From the NCBI RefSeq assembly GCF_005144585.1, contig NZ_SSMQ01000028.1, forward strand, positions 1 to 64,000: a stretch of 64,000 nucleotides of DNA. Reading direction: 5' to 3'. Each line of letters opens with the position of its first letter. Position 1 is the stretch's first letter. Shown here piece by piece: positions 24,190 to 33,751 of the stretch. A program made the position numbers and the translations under genes. This stretch comes from Polyangium fumosum. GTDB taxonomy: Bacteria > Myxococcota_A > Polyangia > Polyangiales > Polyangiaceae. The notes below the pieces were generated by a model. It made no database searches. It had not been told where the DNA came from and saw only the letters and a program-made list of their open reading frames with translations.

Positions 24190-24969
24190 ATGCCATCCAA
24201 TACACCCAAGCTCGACGACATCCACGGCATTCCTGCGCGCGCGCGCAGGATGAAACCGCTGAACGTGGGCCCGAGCGAGCGTGTCGTCTCCGCGGCGCTC
24301 GGCAGTGGCCTCGTCGCCTGGGGCCTCTGGCGCCGGGGCGCGCTCGGCCTCCTCGCGGGCGCGGTCGGCGGCGCGCTCGCCCATCGCGGCGTCCGCGGCC
24401 ATTGCCCTGCGTATGCGGCCCTCGGCATGAGCTCCCGCAAGGCCCCGAAGCCCACGTACATGCCCTTGCTCGAGACCGAAACGTTCACGCGCATCGAGCG
24501 CAGTGTCACCGTCGCCCGCCCCGCGAACGAGGTCTACTCCTTTTTGCGGGATCCGGCCCACGTCCCCCATTTCGCGCCGCACGTCGAGCGCGTGGAGGAC
24601 CTCGGCGACGGACGCATCCGGGTATGGACGGCGGTCCATGGGGAGCGCTCCTCGTGGGAGGCCCATATCGATCTCGACCACGAGGCCCGCGCGATCGTGC
24701 TCGGCCACGCGGAGGGTCCGCCGGAGCGGCTCGCCATTCTCCTGGGGAATGCGCCCGGCGGGCGCGGGACGGAGATCCGGCTCGTGCTCGAGCTCTCGAA
24801 GACGCGTGGCATCTTGCTCCGCGCCCTCGCCGCCGTGGCAGGCGCGGATCCGGACGCCTGGGCCCGCGCCGGCCTGCGCCGCCTCAAGATGCTGCTCGAA
24901 GCCGGCGAAATCGTCACGACCGAGGGACAACCCTCCGGGCGGCACCTCCCTGTGATGCACGCGGCCTAG
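24190..24969 (+). CDS. SRPBCC (START-like) protein with N-terminal membrane segment
   Basis: 259 residues. The N-terminal part has a hydrophobic Gly/Ala hairpin (LVAWGLWRRGALGLLAGAVGGALAHRG), resembling DUF2892-type membrane segments. From about 95 onward a polyketide cyclase/START fold appears: RSVTVARPANEVYSFLRDP, then HFAPHVERVEDLG. Such domains bind hydrophobic ligands. The start at 24190 has GAGGAGACC directly upstream. A Zn-dependent dehydrogenase follows after 35 bp in the same direction. This SRPBCC-ADH pairing suggests one stress or metabolite-handling operon, but the ligand is unknown. Confidence 0.8.
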   Translation: MPSNTPKLDDIHGIPARARRMKPLNVGPSERVVSAALGSGLVAWGLWRRGALGLLAGAVGGALAHRGVRGHCPAYAALGMSSRKAPKPTYMPLLETETFTRIERSVTVARPANEVYSFLRDPAHVPHFAPHVERVEDLGDGRIRVWTAVHGERSSWEAHIDLDHEARAIVLGHAEGPPERLAILLGNAPGGRGTEIRLVLELSKTRGILLRALAAVAGADPDAWARAGLRRLKMLLEAGEIVTTEGQPSGRHLPVMHAA

Positions 24970-25004
24970 CGCCGAGACAACCGGACGACGAAGGAGACAT
25001 GACC

Positions 25005-26180
25005 ATGCAGGCGCTCTGTTATCAAGGCGTGAACCGCGTCGGGGTCGAGACCGTCCCCGATCCCCAGATCCTCGGCCCGCACGACGCCATCCTGCGCGTC
25101 ACCATGTCGAGCGTATGCGGCTCGGATCTGCACCTGCTCGATGGATACGTGCCCACGATGCGGCAAGGCGACATCATCGGCCACGAGTTCATCGGCGAGG
25201 TCGTCGAGGTCGCGACCGAAGTGAAAAAACTCCGCCCCGGCATGCGGGTCGTCGTCGACTCGATCATCGGCTGCGGCCATTGCTTCTTCTGCCAGACCGA
25301 GCAGTACTCGCTCTGCGACAACACGAACCCGAAGCCCGAGCTCCTCGACAAACTCTACGGCTACGCGACCGCGGGCATCTATGGCTATTCGCACGCCTTC
25401 GGCGGCTTCGCGGGCAGCCACGCGACCTACGTGCGCGTGCCGTTCGCCGACACGAACGCATTCGAGGTGCCCGAGGGCCTGCCCGACGAGCGTGTCCTCT
25501 TCGCCTCGGACGCCCTGCCCACGGGGTACATGGGCGCCGACCTCTGCAACATCCAGCGCGGCGACGTCGTGGCTGTATGGGGCTGCGGCGGCGTCGGGCA
25601 AATGGCCATCCTCAGCGCCTACCTGCTCGGCGCCGAGCGCGTCATCGCGATCGACCGCTTCCCCGAGCGCCTCGCCATGGCTCGGGACCGGGCGGGCGCG
25701 GAGATCCTCGATTACGAGCAGGTCGACGTGCGTGAGGCGCTGCGCGAGATGACCGGCGGCCGCGGCCCCGACGCGTGCATCGATTGCGTCGGCATGGAGG
25801 CGCACGGGACGGGGATTGACTACGCGTACGATCGGGTCAAGCAGGCCGTTCGCCTGGAGACCGACCGTCCGACCGTCCTGCGCCAGGCCATCCTCGCGTG
25901 CCGCAAAGGCGGCACCGTCTCGATCATGGGCGTCTACGGCGGATTCGTGGACAAATTCCCCATGGGCGCCGCGATGAACAAGGGGCTCACGCTGAAGATG
26001 GGCCAGCAGCACGGCCAGCGGTACATTCCGCGCCTGCTCGAGCACATCCGAAAAGGCGAGATCGACCCGAGTTATCTCCTCACCCACCGCGCCCGCCTCG
26101 CGGACGGGCAAGCGGCGTACGACACGTTCAAGGAGAAACGGGACGGTTGCATGCGCGTCGTCTTCACACCGGAAGCGTGA
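25005..26180 (+). CDS. Zinc-dependent alcohol dehydrogenase (formaldehyde dehydrogenase-like)
   Basis: 391 residues. SSVCGSDLHLLDGY supplies the catalytic zinc Cys. GHEFIGEV is the ADH signature. GCGHCFFCQTEQYSLC gives the structural-zinc Cys cluster. WGCGGVGQMA is the cofactor-binding Rossmann motif. The length and the late GTVSIMGVYGG segment match the glutathione-independent formaldehyde dehydrogenase-like branch of MDR enzymes. The ATG at 25005 is chosen, with AAGGAG eight bases upstream; an ATG at 24999 is in frame but too close to the ribosome site. It oxidises alcohols/aldehydes with NAD; the substrate is not known. Confidence 0.92.
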   Translation: MQALCYQGVNRVGVETVPDPQILGPHDAILRVTMSSVCGSDLHLLDGYVPTMRQGDIIGHEFIGEVVEVATEVKKLRPGMRVVVDSIIGCGHCFFCQTEQYSLCDNTNPKPELLDKLYGYATAGIYGYSHAFGGFAGSHATYVRVPFADTNAFEVPEGLPDERVLFASDALPTGYMGADLCNIQRGDVVAVWGCGGVGQMAILSAYLLGAERVIAIDRFPERLAMARDRAGAEILDYEQVDVREALREMTGGRGPDACIDCVGMEAHGTGIDYAYDRVKQAVRLETDRPTVLRQAILACRKGGTVSIMGVYGGFVDKFPMGAAMNKGLTLKMGQQHGQRYIPRLLEHIRKGEIDPSYLLTHRARLADGQAAYDTFKEKRDGCMRVVFTPEA

Positions 26181-26193
26181 GCGCGCGCCGGGA

Positions 26194-26784
26194 TCAGATA
26201 TCGTTCACGCAGGCAGCGAACTCGTTGCCGCAGCCGTTCACGTCGGTCGCGCAAGTGATGCACGACGCCGCGGGCTCGGCGCCGACGCAGAGGTTCGCGC
26301 TGCAGGAGACGGCGCAGGTCCCGGCGCAGAGGCAACCAAAGAGCTCCTTGTACAACTCCTGGGAATTGGGGCAAAGGACGAGGGAGGGATCCGAGGTGTA
26401 CTCGGCGCAACCAACGCAATTTCCATTGCAAACCGCAGGGTCGTCCACGGCGCCGTTGCAATCCTCGTCGAGGCCATTGCCGCAGACCTCGGTGGACGGC
26501 AGCGTCTCCCCCTGGCATGCCCCGAACGTACCGCTCGCCGAGCAGATACGAATGCCGCTCTGGCAAACCCCCACACCGATCACGCCCGCGGGACCCGAAT
26601 AACACGACTCCACCTCGCCGGACGTGCACGTCGAGGGCCCCGAGCTCGACGAATTCCCGCCGCCGACGCCGCTGCCCCCGCCCTCGCCGGGTGTATCCAC
26701 GACGACCTTCGCCCCACAGGCCGATCCGGCGAAGCACAACAAAAAGATGACGCTCACCCCAAAGACCGTTCGCATGGATCGCAT
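26194..26784 (-). CDS. Cys-rich lipoprotein with MopE-like metal-binding motif
   Basis: 196 residues. The signal FLLCFAGSACG has its lipobox Cys near residue 23, followed by a Gly/Ser linker. The central part reads CQSGIRICSASGTFGAC, then EVCGNGLDEDCNGAVDD, the Cys-Asn-Gly-Asp motif of MopE-type putative metal-binding proteins found widely in myxobacteria. The C-terminal third has a dozen Cys in CxxC-like spacing and should be disulfide-rich at the surface. It converges on the dehydrogenase gene, 13 bp apart. The ATG is at 26784, or 26775 three codons later. Confidence 0.75.
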   Translation of the reverse strand: MRSMRTVFGVSVIFLLCFAGSACGAKVVVDTPGEGGGSGVGGGNSSSSGPSTCTSGEVESCYSGPAGVIGVGVCQSGIRICSASGTFGACQGETLPSTEVCGNGLDEDCNGAVDDPAVCNGNCVGCAEYTSDPSLVLCPNSQELYKELFGCLCAGTCAVSCSANLCVGAEPAASCITCATDVNGCGNEFAACVNDI

Positions 26785-27024
26785 GTCTAAGCCGCTGCCC
26801 CTGTGCCTGTCATCCGTTTTCCATCACCCAGAACAACGCGTCGCGTCAAGCCGTTGATTGCATCCTCGCAAGGGCCGCGGGGGCCCGTTTCCCCGGTGCA
26901 ACGGCAGACGCGCGAAGGCCGACGCCACAACTCCATGAAAGGATTCGATTCACCATGGGCGCAAGGGGCTGGATCGGTCGTTGCAAAGGGGATTGCGGAG
27001 TCGGTCGAACCGGGGAGGCGCGTC

Positions 27025-27486
27025 ATGAGCACATCGTCGTCATTCGAGGAGCGGTTCGGGCCGCACCGCTTGCGTTTCGAGGCCCCAAACCAGATCTGCA
27101 CCGTGCTCGATGGCTCCCTCTCCGTCGACGAGGCCCAGGGGATCATCGACCGGATCTACGAGATCGGTCGGAAGCACGGCCCGCTGCTCTCGATGCTCGA
27201 CGTCACGCGGTACAAGACCTCGGGCGAGCGCGTGCGGCAGGTCTTCTTGCGGGGCTCGACCGAGCGTATTCCGGTCGTCGCCGGCGCCATTTTCGGTGCG
27301 TCGTTCCCGATTCGTATTGCGATGTCGATGGTCCTCACCGCCGGCGCCCACATCCTGCCGAGCCGCTTCTCCTTCCCCGTGACGTTCGTCGCGACCGAGG
27401 CGGAGGCCCGCGCGTGGCTCGCCTCCCACCGCCCGGCGGACTCCGAGCGCACCGGCCCCGGCGAGCTCCTGCCCACCGGAACCTGA
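27025..27486 (+). CDS. STAS/SpoIIAA-like small cytoplasmic protein
   Basis: 153 residues. A compact alpha/beta domain: ICTVLDGSLSVDEAQGII then LLSMLDVTRYKTSG, followed by an amphipathic segment and FVATEAEARAWL near the end. The layout (strand, helix, D-containing strand, final helix with EAEARAW) is that of STAS/SpoIIAA-like proteins common in myxobacteria. A second member with the same layout lies at 56086-56538. The start at 27025 has GGGGAGG upstream. It probably acts in protein-protein regulation; the partner is unknown. Confidence 0.7.
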   Translation: MSTSSSFEERFGPHRLRFEAPNQICTVLDGSLSVDEAQGIIDRIYEIGRKHGPLLSMLDVTRYKTSGERVRQVFLRGSTERIPVVAGAIFGASFPIRIAMSMVLTAGAHILPSRFSFPVTFVATEAEARAWLASHRPADSERTGPGELLPTGT

Positions 27487-27512
27487 AACGGCCCCATGCG
27501 CGCGCCCGTTCG

Positions 27513-29207
27513 TCAGGGCGCGGGCGGCAGCGCCTCGAATTCGATCCCCGCGCGGCGCGGCTTCCCGGGCGCTCGACCGGCCTCGGCGGCGTCGTTCGTC
27601 AGCACGACGGCGAGCTGCGTCGCATTCGCGAGCTGGATTCCTCGCTCGTCAAACACCTCCTTGATGAACTTGCGCAGGATCCGCGGCATGGGATCCGGAT
27701 CCCCGGGCGTGAGCTTGACGGCGACGCGAACCACGATGCCATTCTGCGCGATTTGCGTCACGCCACGGACGACCAGCTTGTCGAGGACGCGATCGGGGTG
27801 CGCCTCCCCGAGGCGCCTCCCGGCCTCCACCAGCGCTTCGAATACCTGGTTCAGGTTCGCCTGGAGCTCCACGATCACGTCCACGACCGCGTGCACGTAC
27901 TCGCGTGAAAAATTGATGATCGTGCCGATGTCGCCATTCCGGAACGTGAACATCCGGCCGAAGCCGTCGCGGATCATCGTGACCCGGAGCTGGACCGAGT
28001 CGATCGTCCCTTCGCAGTCCCCGATGCGCACGTAATCGCCCTTGAGCAAGTGCCCCTCGAACAGGATGAAGAAGCCGCTCACCATGTCGTTGACGAGCTT
28101 CTGCGCGCCGAGCCCCACCGCCAGCCCCACGATGCCCGCGCCGGCCAGGAACGGCTTCGTGTCGATGCCGAGCTGATCCATCATGATCAGCGCCGAGCCG
28201 AAATAGATGACGTACGTGACGATGCTCTGGAGGAGATAGACCAGCGTCACGCGGTGCTTCGAGGTCTCGTCCTCCGCGCTCTTCTCGCCTGCGAACGCCT
28301 CGACCAGGACCACACGCGCGAGCTCGACGAAGACGCGGGCCGCGAAGAAGGTCCCGAGGAGCCGGATGATGCGCGGACCATAAGGCGCGAAGGCCTCGAG
28401 CGTCTGGAACTGCCGCACGATGAGCGTCGCCGCCGCGAGGTGGATGATGGCCTCCAGGGTACGCTTGGCGAGCGGCAGCAGCTTGCGGATGCCGGCGTAG
28501 TAGACGTGCAGCGCCGATTTCTCGAGGCGGGCCGCGCCCACGTTGTCGATCCCTTCGAGGCTCAGGACGCCGATCCCCGCGAGCGTCCGCGCCGCGCACA
28601 CCACGAGGAGCACGTAGAGAATCGTGTCGAGCAGCCAGTGGACGCTCCACGGTAGCCCCAGCGATTCGCTGCCGAGGCGGTGCAGGCCGTAGAGGAACGC
28701 GACGCTCCCCAGGCTCGCGGCCCGCTGCCGCAGGACCGGGATCTCCTCTTTCTGGCCCTCGAGCGCCGCGACGGAGAGCAGCTTCGCTTGGATGCGATCG
28801 AGCAGCGACTTGAAGAAGATGCGCAGCGCGAGCCAGCCGACCGCGACCGCGACCACGATCGTCGCGCCGTGGAGGAGGTCCTGGCCCGTGCGGACGCTCG
28901 TGTATGCGACGAACCGGTTCGCCCACGGATGAAGATCGATGTCCCGAATGATGGCAATGGCGAGCGTCGCGCAGCCTCCCACCACGACGAGCAGCGCAAG
29001 GACCGTCGCCACGAGGCGCAGCGACTTCTGGACCTGCTCGGCAGCGCTCTCAACGGACTTCGAGCGAACCGACTGCGTCGCCTGGCGCACGACCCACCGC
29101 AAGAAGATGGCCAGCGCGAGCGGCGCGAGAAGCAGGATGGCGGTGGCCGCAGCGGTCAGCGCTACGTTGTTCAGGACTGGATCGGGAAAAAACCGGGGCA
29201 AGGGCAT
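27513..29207 (-). CDS. MscS-family mechanosensitive channel
   Basis: 564 residues. Several N-terminal membrane segments precede the conserved pore helix GIVGLAVGLGAQKLVND (Gly/Ala-packed TM3) and the beta domain FFILFEGHLLKGDYVRIG. The C-terminal domain ends in an alpha/beta vestibule. The N-terminal extension makes it larger than the 286-residue MscS and closer to YbdG/MscM-like members. It releases solutes on hypo-osmotic shock in the inner membrane. The ATG is at 29207. It converges on the STAS-like gene and is divergent from the redoxin gene. Confidence 0.9.
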   Translation of the reverse strand: MPLPRFFPDPVLNNVALTAAATAILLLAPLALAIFLRWVVRQATQSVRSKSVESAAEQVQKSLRLVATVLALLVVVGGCATLAIAIIRDIDLHPWANRFVAYTSVRTGQDLLHGATIVVAVAVGWLALRIFFKSLLDRIQAKLLSVAALEGQKEEIPVLRQRAASLGSVAFLYGLHRLGSESLGLPWSVHWLLDTILYVLLVVCAARTLAGIGVLSLEGIDNVGAARLEKSALHVYYAGIRKLLPLAKRTLEAIIHLAAATLIVRQFQTLEAFAPYGPRIIRLLGTFFAARVFVELARVVLVEAFAGEKSAEDETSKHRVTLVYLLQSIVTYVIYFGSALIMMDQLGIDTKPFLAGAGIVGLAVGLGAQKLVNDMVSGFFILFEGHLLKGDYVRIGDCEGTIDSVQLRVTMIRDGFGRMFTFRNGDIGTIINFSREYVHAVVDVIVELQANLNQVFEALVEAGRRLGEAHPDRVLDKLVVRGVTQIAQNGIVVRVAVKLTPGDPDPMPRILRKFIKEVFDERGIQLANATQLAVVLTNDAAEAGRAPGKPRRAGIEFEALPPAP

Positions 29208-29305
29208 GTTGTCATCATCACTCTACACCAGAGCCCTGAAAAAATGGCGCTCCCCGGGAGAGAGCGCCTCCGGACATCCTTGCCCCCCCGCCCGGGCGTG
29301 GAAAG

Positions 29306-30001
29306 ATGCCCCGCATGACCCTACGTCACGTCCTGCTCCTTCCGCTCTTCCTCCTCGCCTGCAACAAAGAAGCCCCTGCCCCGGCGCCGGAGGCGAAGGC
29401 CCCGGAAGGAAAAACCTCCGCGGCGGCGGCGGCAGCCTCGGACAAACCGGCCGCGGGCGCCGAGATCGGCAAGCCCGCCCCCGATTTCACGCTCACCGAC
29501 TACGAGGGCAAGACGCACCACCTCGCCGACTACCGCGGCAAGATCGTGGTCCTCGAGTGGTTCAACCCCGAGTGCCCGTTCGTCAAGGCCTCCCACACGA
29601 AGGGATCGCTCAAGGGGTATTCGAAGCGCGCCGTCGAGAAGGGCGTCGTCTGGCTCGGGATCAACTCGGGCGCGCCCGGCAAGCAGGGCCACGGAGCGGA
29701 GCGCGTCGCCGAGGGGCGAAAGGCGTTTGGCATGGAAAACCCCGTGCTCGCCGACGAGACGGGCAAGGTCGGGCACCTGTATGGCGCGACGAACACCCCC
29801 CACATGTTCGTGATCGACGCGCAGGGCACGCTCGTCTACCGCGGCGCCATCGACAACTCGCCCGACGGCGAGGGCGAGTCGCCGAAGGATGGCAAGCTCG
29901 TGAACCACGTCGACGTGGCCCTCGAAGACCTCGCCGCCGGCAAGCCCGTGCGCACGCCCGACACCCGCGCCTACGGCTGCAGCGTCAAGTACGGCTCCTG
30001 A
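29306..30001 (+). CDS. Redoxin (AhpC/TSA-like) lipoprotein
   Basis: 231 residues. The signal LLPLFLLAC has its lipobox Cys near residue 19 (MPRMTLRH start), with an Ala/Pro/Lys linker. The thioredoxin-fold part has GKPAPDFTLTDYEGK and WFNPECPFVKASH. A single Cys replaces the CxxC pair, as in peroxiredoxin-like redoxins. A later NTPHMFVIDAQG supplies the cis-Pro. It probably reduces peroxides or thiols in the periplasm. A four-codon shorter start (29315) is possible. Confidence 0.82.
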   Translation: MPRMTLRHVLLLPLFLLACNKEAPAPAPEAKAPEGKTSAAAAAASDKPAAGAEIGKPAPDFTLTDYEGKTHHLADYRGKIVVLEWFNPECPFVKASHTKGSLKGYSKRAVEKGVVWLGINSGAPGKQGHGAERVAEGRKAFGMENPVLADETGKVGHLYGATNTPHMFVIDAQGTLVYRGAIDNSPDGEGESPKDGKLVNHVDVALEDLAAGKPVRTPDTRAYGCSVKYGS

Positions 30002-30079
30002 AATCCCTCCGGCGCCGTACGAATCCCGACCGCTCGCCGTCCATTGTCCGGACCGCTCGACCTCAGGTAGTCTCGGCGC

Positions 30080-31954
30080 ATGTCGAAGTCCACGCCGCCG
30101 GACGGGCCTTCCCCTTCGGTCCTCGACGAAGCCGTCACCGTGCCGCGCGCGCAGCCGGCGGCCGCGGCGGACGGCGAGCCGAGCGCCCTTCTGATCTCGA
30201 GCTCGGCGCTTTCGGAGCGGGGGCCCGGCTCGCTGCTCCAGGACGAGCTCGCGTCGCTCGTGGGCAAGCTCATCTCGGATCGGTACGTCGTGCACGAGCT
30301 CATCGGGCACGGCGGCATGGGGGCGGTCTACCGCGGCGAGCAGGTCCACCTGCGCAAGCGCGTGGCGATCAAGGTCCTCCGGCCGGACATGGCCCGCATG
30401 GTCGAGCTCTCGGTGCGGTTCGAGCGCGAGGCCATCGCGGGCGCGCACGTGAGCCACCCGAACGTCGTCGCCGCCACCGATTTCGGCAAGCTCGACGACG
30501 GCTCGCAGTTCCTGATCCTGGAGTTCGTCGAGGGGACGGCGCTGAAAGACCTCATCGACGAGGGGACGCTCGCCCTCGATCGCGCCCTCTCCATCAGCCG
30601 GCAGCTCGCCATGGCCCTCGGGGCCGTGCACGAAAAGAGCATCGTGCACCGCGACGTGAAGCCGCAGAACATCCTCGTCGATAACCGAGGGACCGTAAAA
30701 CTCCTCGACTTTGGCCTCGCCAAGGTGCGCGTCGAGCTGCTCTCGGACCAGGGGCGGAACGCGAAGCCGAGCCCGGCCCTGACGGGCGTGGGCATGGTCA
30801 TGGGGACGTTCGCGTACATGGCGCCCGAGGCGGCGCGCGGCATGGAAGGCGTCGACGCGCGCTCGGATCTGTATGCGCTCGGCGTCGTGATGTACGAGAT
30901 GCTCACGGGCAAACGCCCGTTCGAGGAGAACGATCCGGGGCTCCACCTGAAGAGGATCCGCAGCGAGGATCCGCCGCCGATGCGGGCGCGCGCGCCGGAG
31001 ATCCAGGTGCCGCCGCGGATCGAGGCCGTCGTGATGCGCCTCCTCGCGCGGCAGCCGGATCAAAGGTTCGCCTCGGCGAACGAGGTGCTCGCGGCGCTCG
31101 ACGAGGCGGCCGCGGCGCCCGCGAAGGCCCCGGACAAGGCGCTCGGGAGCGCGCTCGACGAGGCGCCGGAGAAGGCCCCCGAGGCCCCGCCCGCGAAGGC
31201 GGCCGCCTCGCCTGCGACGAAGCTCCCGAAGCGCTCGCTCATTCTGATCGCCTCGGGCCTCTCGGCGCTCGCGGTGCTCCTGCTCGTCGTGGTCCTCCTC
31301 CGCGGGGGATCGTCCGAGCCCAAAGAAACCCCCACGGCGAGCGCCGAGCCGACGTCGACGAGCGCGGCAGCCCCGGCGAGCGTGCCGACCGACATCGAAG
31401 GCGCGGACGCCACGGAATGGGCCGAGCGCCTCCGGCGAGCGGCCTCCCGCAAGGAATGGCGGCCGGGGGCCAAGGCTTTTCTCGCGCTCGCGAAGCTCGA
31501 TCCTTCGCGCCTCACCGGCAGCGAGCTCCGTGGCGACGTCGGCGCGGTCGTCGCCGGCATTGGCTTCGAGACGAGCTTCACCGAGTCGGATCAGGTCTTC
31601 GACGCGCTCGAAAATGAGCTTGGCAGCGGCGGCCTCGACGTCCTCTTCCACGTGGTGCGCACCCGCGGCGGCACGAAGGCGAGCCGCCGCGCCCAGGACA
31701 TCCTCGGAAAGCCGGGCATCCTGGACCGCGCCACGCCCGCGTTGCGCGTCGCGTACGAGCTGCGCAAGGCTGCTTGTCCCGACAAGCGCGCGCTCTTCGC
31801 CCGCGCGGTCGAGGAGGGCGACGGACTCGCCCTCGACGAGCTCTTGATCGTGAAGGACGCCCCCTGCTCGGCCAAACGGGATCCGTGTTGTTATCGTGAG
31901 GACACGGAGCTCAAGGACGCGATCAGCAAGCTCCGGGCGAAGCTCGGCGGCTGA
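30080..31954 (+). CDS. Membrane-anchored Ser/Thr protein kinase
   Basis: 624 residues. The Gly loop GHGGMGAVY (77-85), Lys98, HRD 190-192 and DFG 210-212 give a complete bacterial Hanks-type kinase. An Ala/Pro/Lys-rich linker is followed by a transmembrane segment (LILIASGLSALAVLLLVVVLL, about 390-410) and a C-terminal extracytoplasmic domain rich in Ala and charged residues, with a late CPDKRALFARAVEEGD and Cys residues. The sensor part has no recognised ligand domain. It is transcribed alone and converges on the acyl-CoA ligase gene within 9 bp. Confidence 0.92.
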   Translation: MSKSTPPDGPSPSVLDEAVTVPRAQPAAAADGEPSALLISSSALSERGPGSLLQDELASLVGKLISDRYVVHELIGHGGMGAVYRGEQVHLRKRVAIKVLRPDMARMVELSVRFEREAIAGAHVSHPNVVAATDFGKLDDGSQFLILEFVEGTALKDLIDEGTLALDRALSISRQLAMALGAVHEKSIVHRDVKPQNILVDNRGTVKLLDFGLAKVRVELLSDQGRNAKPSPALTGVGMVMGTFAYMAPEAARGMEGVDARSDLYALGVVMYEMLTGKRPFEENDPGLHLKRIRSEDPPPMRARAPEIQVPPRIEAVVMRLLARQPDQRFASANEVLAALDEAAAAPAKAPDKALGSALDEAPEKAPEAPPAKAAASPATKLPKRSLILIASGLSALAVLLLVVVLLRGGSSEPKETPTASAEPTSTSAAAPASVPTDIEGADATEWAERLRRAASRKEWRPGAKAFLALAKLDPSRLTGSELRGDVGAVVAGIGFETSFTESDQVFDALENELGSGGLDVLFHVVRTRGGTKASRRAQDILGKPGILDRATPALRVAYELRKAACPDKRALFARAVEEGDGLALDELLIVKDAPCSAKRDPCCYREDTELKDAISKLRAKLGG

Positions 31955-31963
31955 CCCCGCGGC

Positions 31964-33607
31964 TCAGGCGGTCTCGACCCGCGAAACGAGCTCGAGCCCG
32001 AGCTCGCCCACGGCCACCTCGCGCATCCGGAACTTTTGCACCTTCCCCGTCACCGTCATGGGGAACTCGTCCACGATCTTCCAGTACCGGGGGATCTTGA
32101 AGGTCGCGATCTTCCCTTTGCAAAACTCGACGAGCTCGGCCTCGCTCACCGTGTCGCCCGGCTTCGGCCGGATCCAGGCCATGATCTCCTCGCCGTATTT
32201 CGCGCTCGGTACGCCGATCACCTGCGCCTCGCTCACGCGCGGGTGGAGGTGCAAGTACTCCTCGATCTCGCGTGGATACACGTTCTCTCCGCCGCGAATG
32301 ATCATGTCCTTGATGCGGCCGACGATGTTCACGTATCCCGCCGCGTCGATCGTCGCGAGATCCCCGGTATGCATCCAGCGGCCCGCGTCGATCGACACGC
32401 GCGTGGCCTCCTCGTCGCCCCAATAGCCGAGCATCACGCTGTAGCCGCGCGTGCAGAGCTCGCCGGCGACCCCGCGCGGCAGCACCGTGCCCGTCTTCGG
32501 GTCGACGATCTTGACCTCCACGTGCGGGTGCACGCGGCCCACGGTGCCGACGCGTTTGTCCTCGGGATCGTCCATCGCGCTTTGCGTGGAGACGGGCGAG
32601 GTCTCGGTCATCCCGTAACAGATCGTCACCTCGCGCATGTGCATCTGCGAGACCACGCGCCGCATGACCTCCACCGGACACGGCGAGCCCGCCATGATCC
32701 CGGTGCGGAGCGAGCGCAGGTCGAACTCCTTGAACCGCGGATGATCGAGCTCCGCGATGAACATCGTCGGCACGCCGTAGAGCGACGTGCACTTCTCGGC
32801 CTCGACCGCTTCCAGCACGGCGAGCGGATCGAACGCCTCGCCCGGGATCACCATCGTCGACCCGTGCGACGTACACGCGAGGTTTCCCATCACCATGCCG
32901 AAGCAATGGTAAAACGGCACGGGAATGCAGACCCGATCGTCCGGGCCGTAGCCGAGGGCCTCGCCCACGAAAAACCCGTTGTTCAGCACGTTGTGGTGCG
33001 AGAGCGTCGCGCCCTTGGGAAACCCCGTCGTGCCCGAGGTGTACTGGATGTTGATCGGGTCGTCGAACGAGAGCTCCGCCTCGCGCTCGGCGAGCGCGTC
33101 GTCGCTCACGTGCCCGCCCGCCTCGACGATCATCTTCCAGTCGTCGTCGAGGATCAGGACGAGCCGGAGCTCGGCGAGGCGCGGGCGGACCTCGGCGATC
33201 ATCTCCACGTAACTCGTGGTCCGGAACCTGCGCGCCGCGAACAGCACCGACACGCCCGATTTCCGCAATGCGTATTCGAGTTCCGCCGTCTTGTACGCGG
33301 GATTCACGTTCACGAGAATGGCGCCGACGCGCGCCGCGGCGTACTGGAGCACGACCCATTCGAACCGGTTCGGCGACCAGAGCCCCACGCGATCGCCCCG
33401 CTTCACGCCGAACGCGACGAGGCCCCGCGCCACGCGCGTCGTCGCCTCCCACAGCTCGGCGTACGTCCACCGCACGCCCTGCGCGCGGACGACGAGGGCC
33501 TCCCGATCCGGGTACCGCGACGCCGTGCGGCGCAGGTTTTCCCCAATGGTCTCGCCGAGCAGCGGCGTCGCGCTCGTGCCGTGCGTGTACGAGAGAGCGG
33601 CGGTCAT
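31964..33607 (-). CDS. AMP-dependent acyl-CoA ligase
   Basis: 547 residues. [11 protein letters not shown] is the ATP/AMP-binding loop. [28 protein letters not shown] and [13 protein letters not shown] are motifs A5 to A8. VTGKVQKF holds the C-terminal catalytic Lys. The family activates fatty or aryl acids to acyl-CoA via acyl-AMP. The N-terminal part ([20 protein letters not shown]) and overall length match long/medium-chain acyl-CoA synthetases of the AMP-binding family. The start at 33607 ([10 protein letters not shown]) is preferred because an upstream frame extension is basic and shadow-like. It is divergent from the SDR at 33752, perhaps sharing control. Confidence 0.92.
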   Translation of the reverse strand: MTAALSYTHGTSATPLLGETIGENLRRTASRYPDREALVVRAQGVRWTYAELWEATTRVARGLVAFGVKRGDRVGLWSPNRFEWVVLQYAAARVGAILVNVNPAYKTAELEYALRKSGVSVLFAARRFRTTSYVEMIAEVRPRLAELRLVLILDDDWKMIVEAGGHVSDDALAEREAELSFDDPINIQYTSGTTGFPKGATLSHHNVLNNGFFVGEALGYGPDDRVCIPVPFYHCFGMVMGNLACTSHGSTMVIPGEAFDPLAVLEAVEAEKCTSLYGVPTMFIAELDHPRFKEFDLRSLRTGIMAGSPCPVEVMRRVVSQMHMREVTICYGMTETSPVSTQSAMDDPEDKRVGTVGRVHPHVEVKIVDPKTGTVLPRGVAGELCTRGYSVMLGYWGDEEATRVSIDAGRWMHTGDLATIDAAGYVNIVGRIKDMIIRGGENVYPREIEEYLHLHPRVSEAQVIGVPSAKYGEEIMAWIRPKPGDTVSEAELVEFCKGKIATFKIPRYWKIVDEFPMTVTGKVQKFRMREVAVGELGLELVSRVETA

Positions 33608-33751
33608 GACGCGGCATGGTGCCACGAGACAGGCGCGCCCGGGAGATGAATCGCGCGCACGAAACGTGCGTCCCGGGCGTACCGCGAGGGTGCCCGGGAT
33701 GCTCGGCGGTTGACGAGACGCGTGGGGCCGCGGATGATGGCTCGGGGCACC

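Noticed and set aside
29321-31651. 776-residue open frame on the minus strand
   Set aside because: Antisense to the redoxin and kinase genes, which carry intact signatures; Arg/Leu-rich, no motifs.
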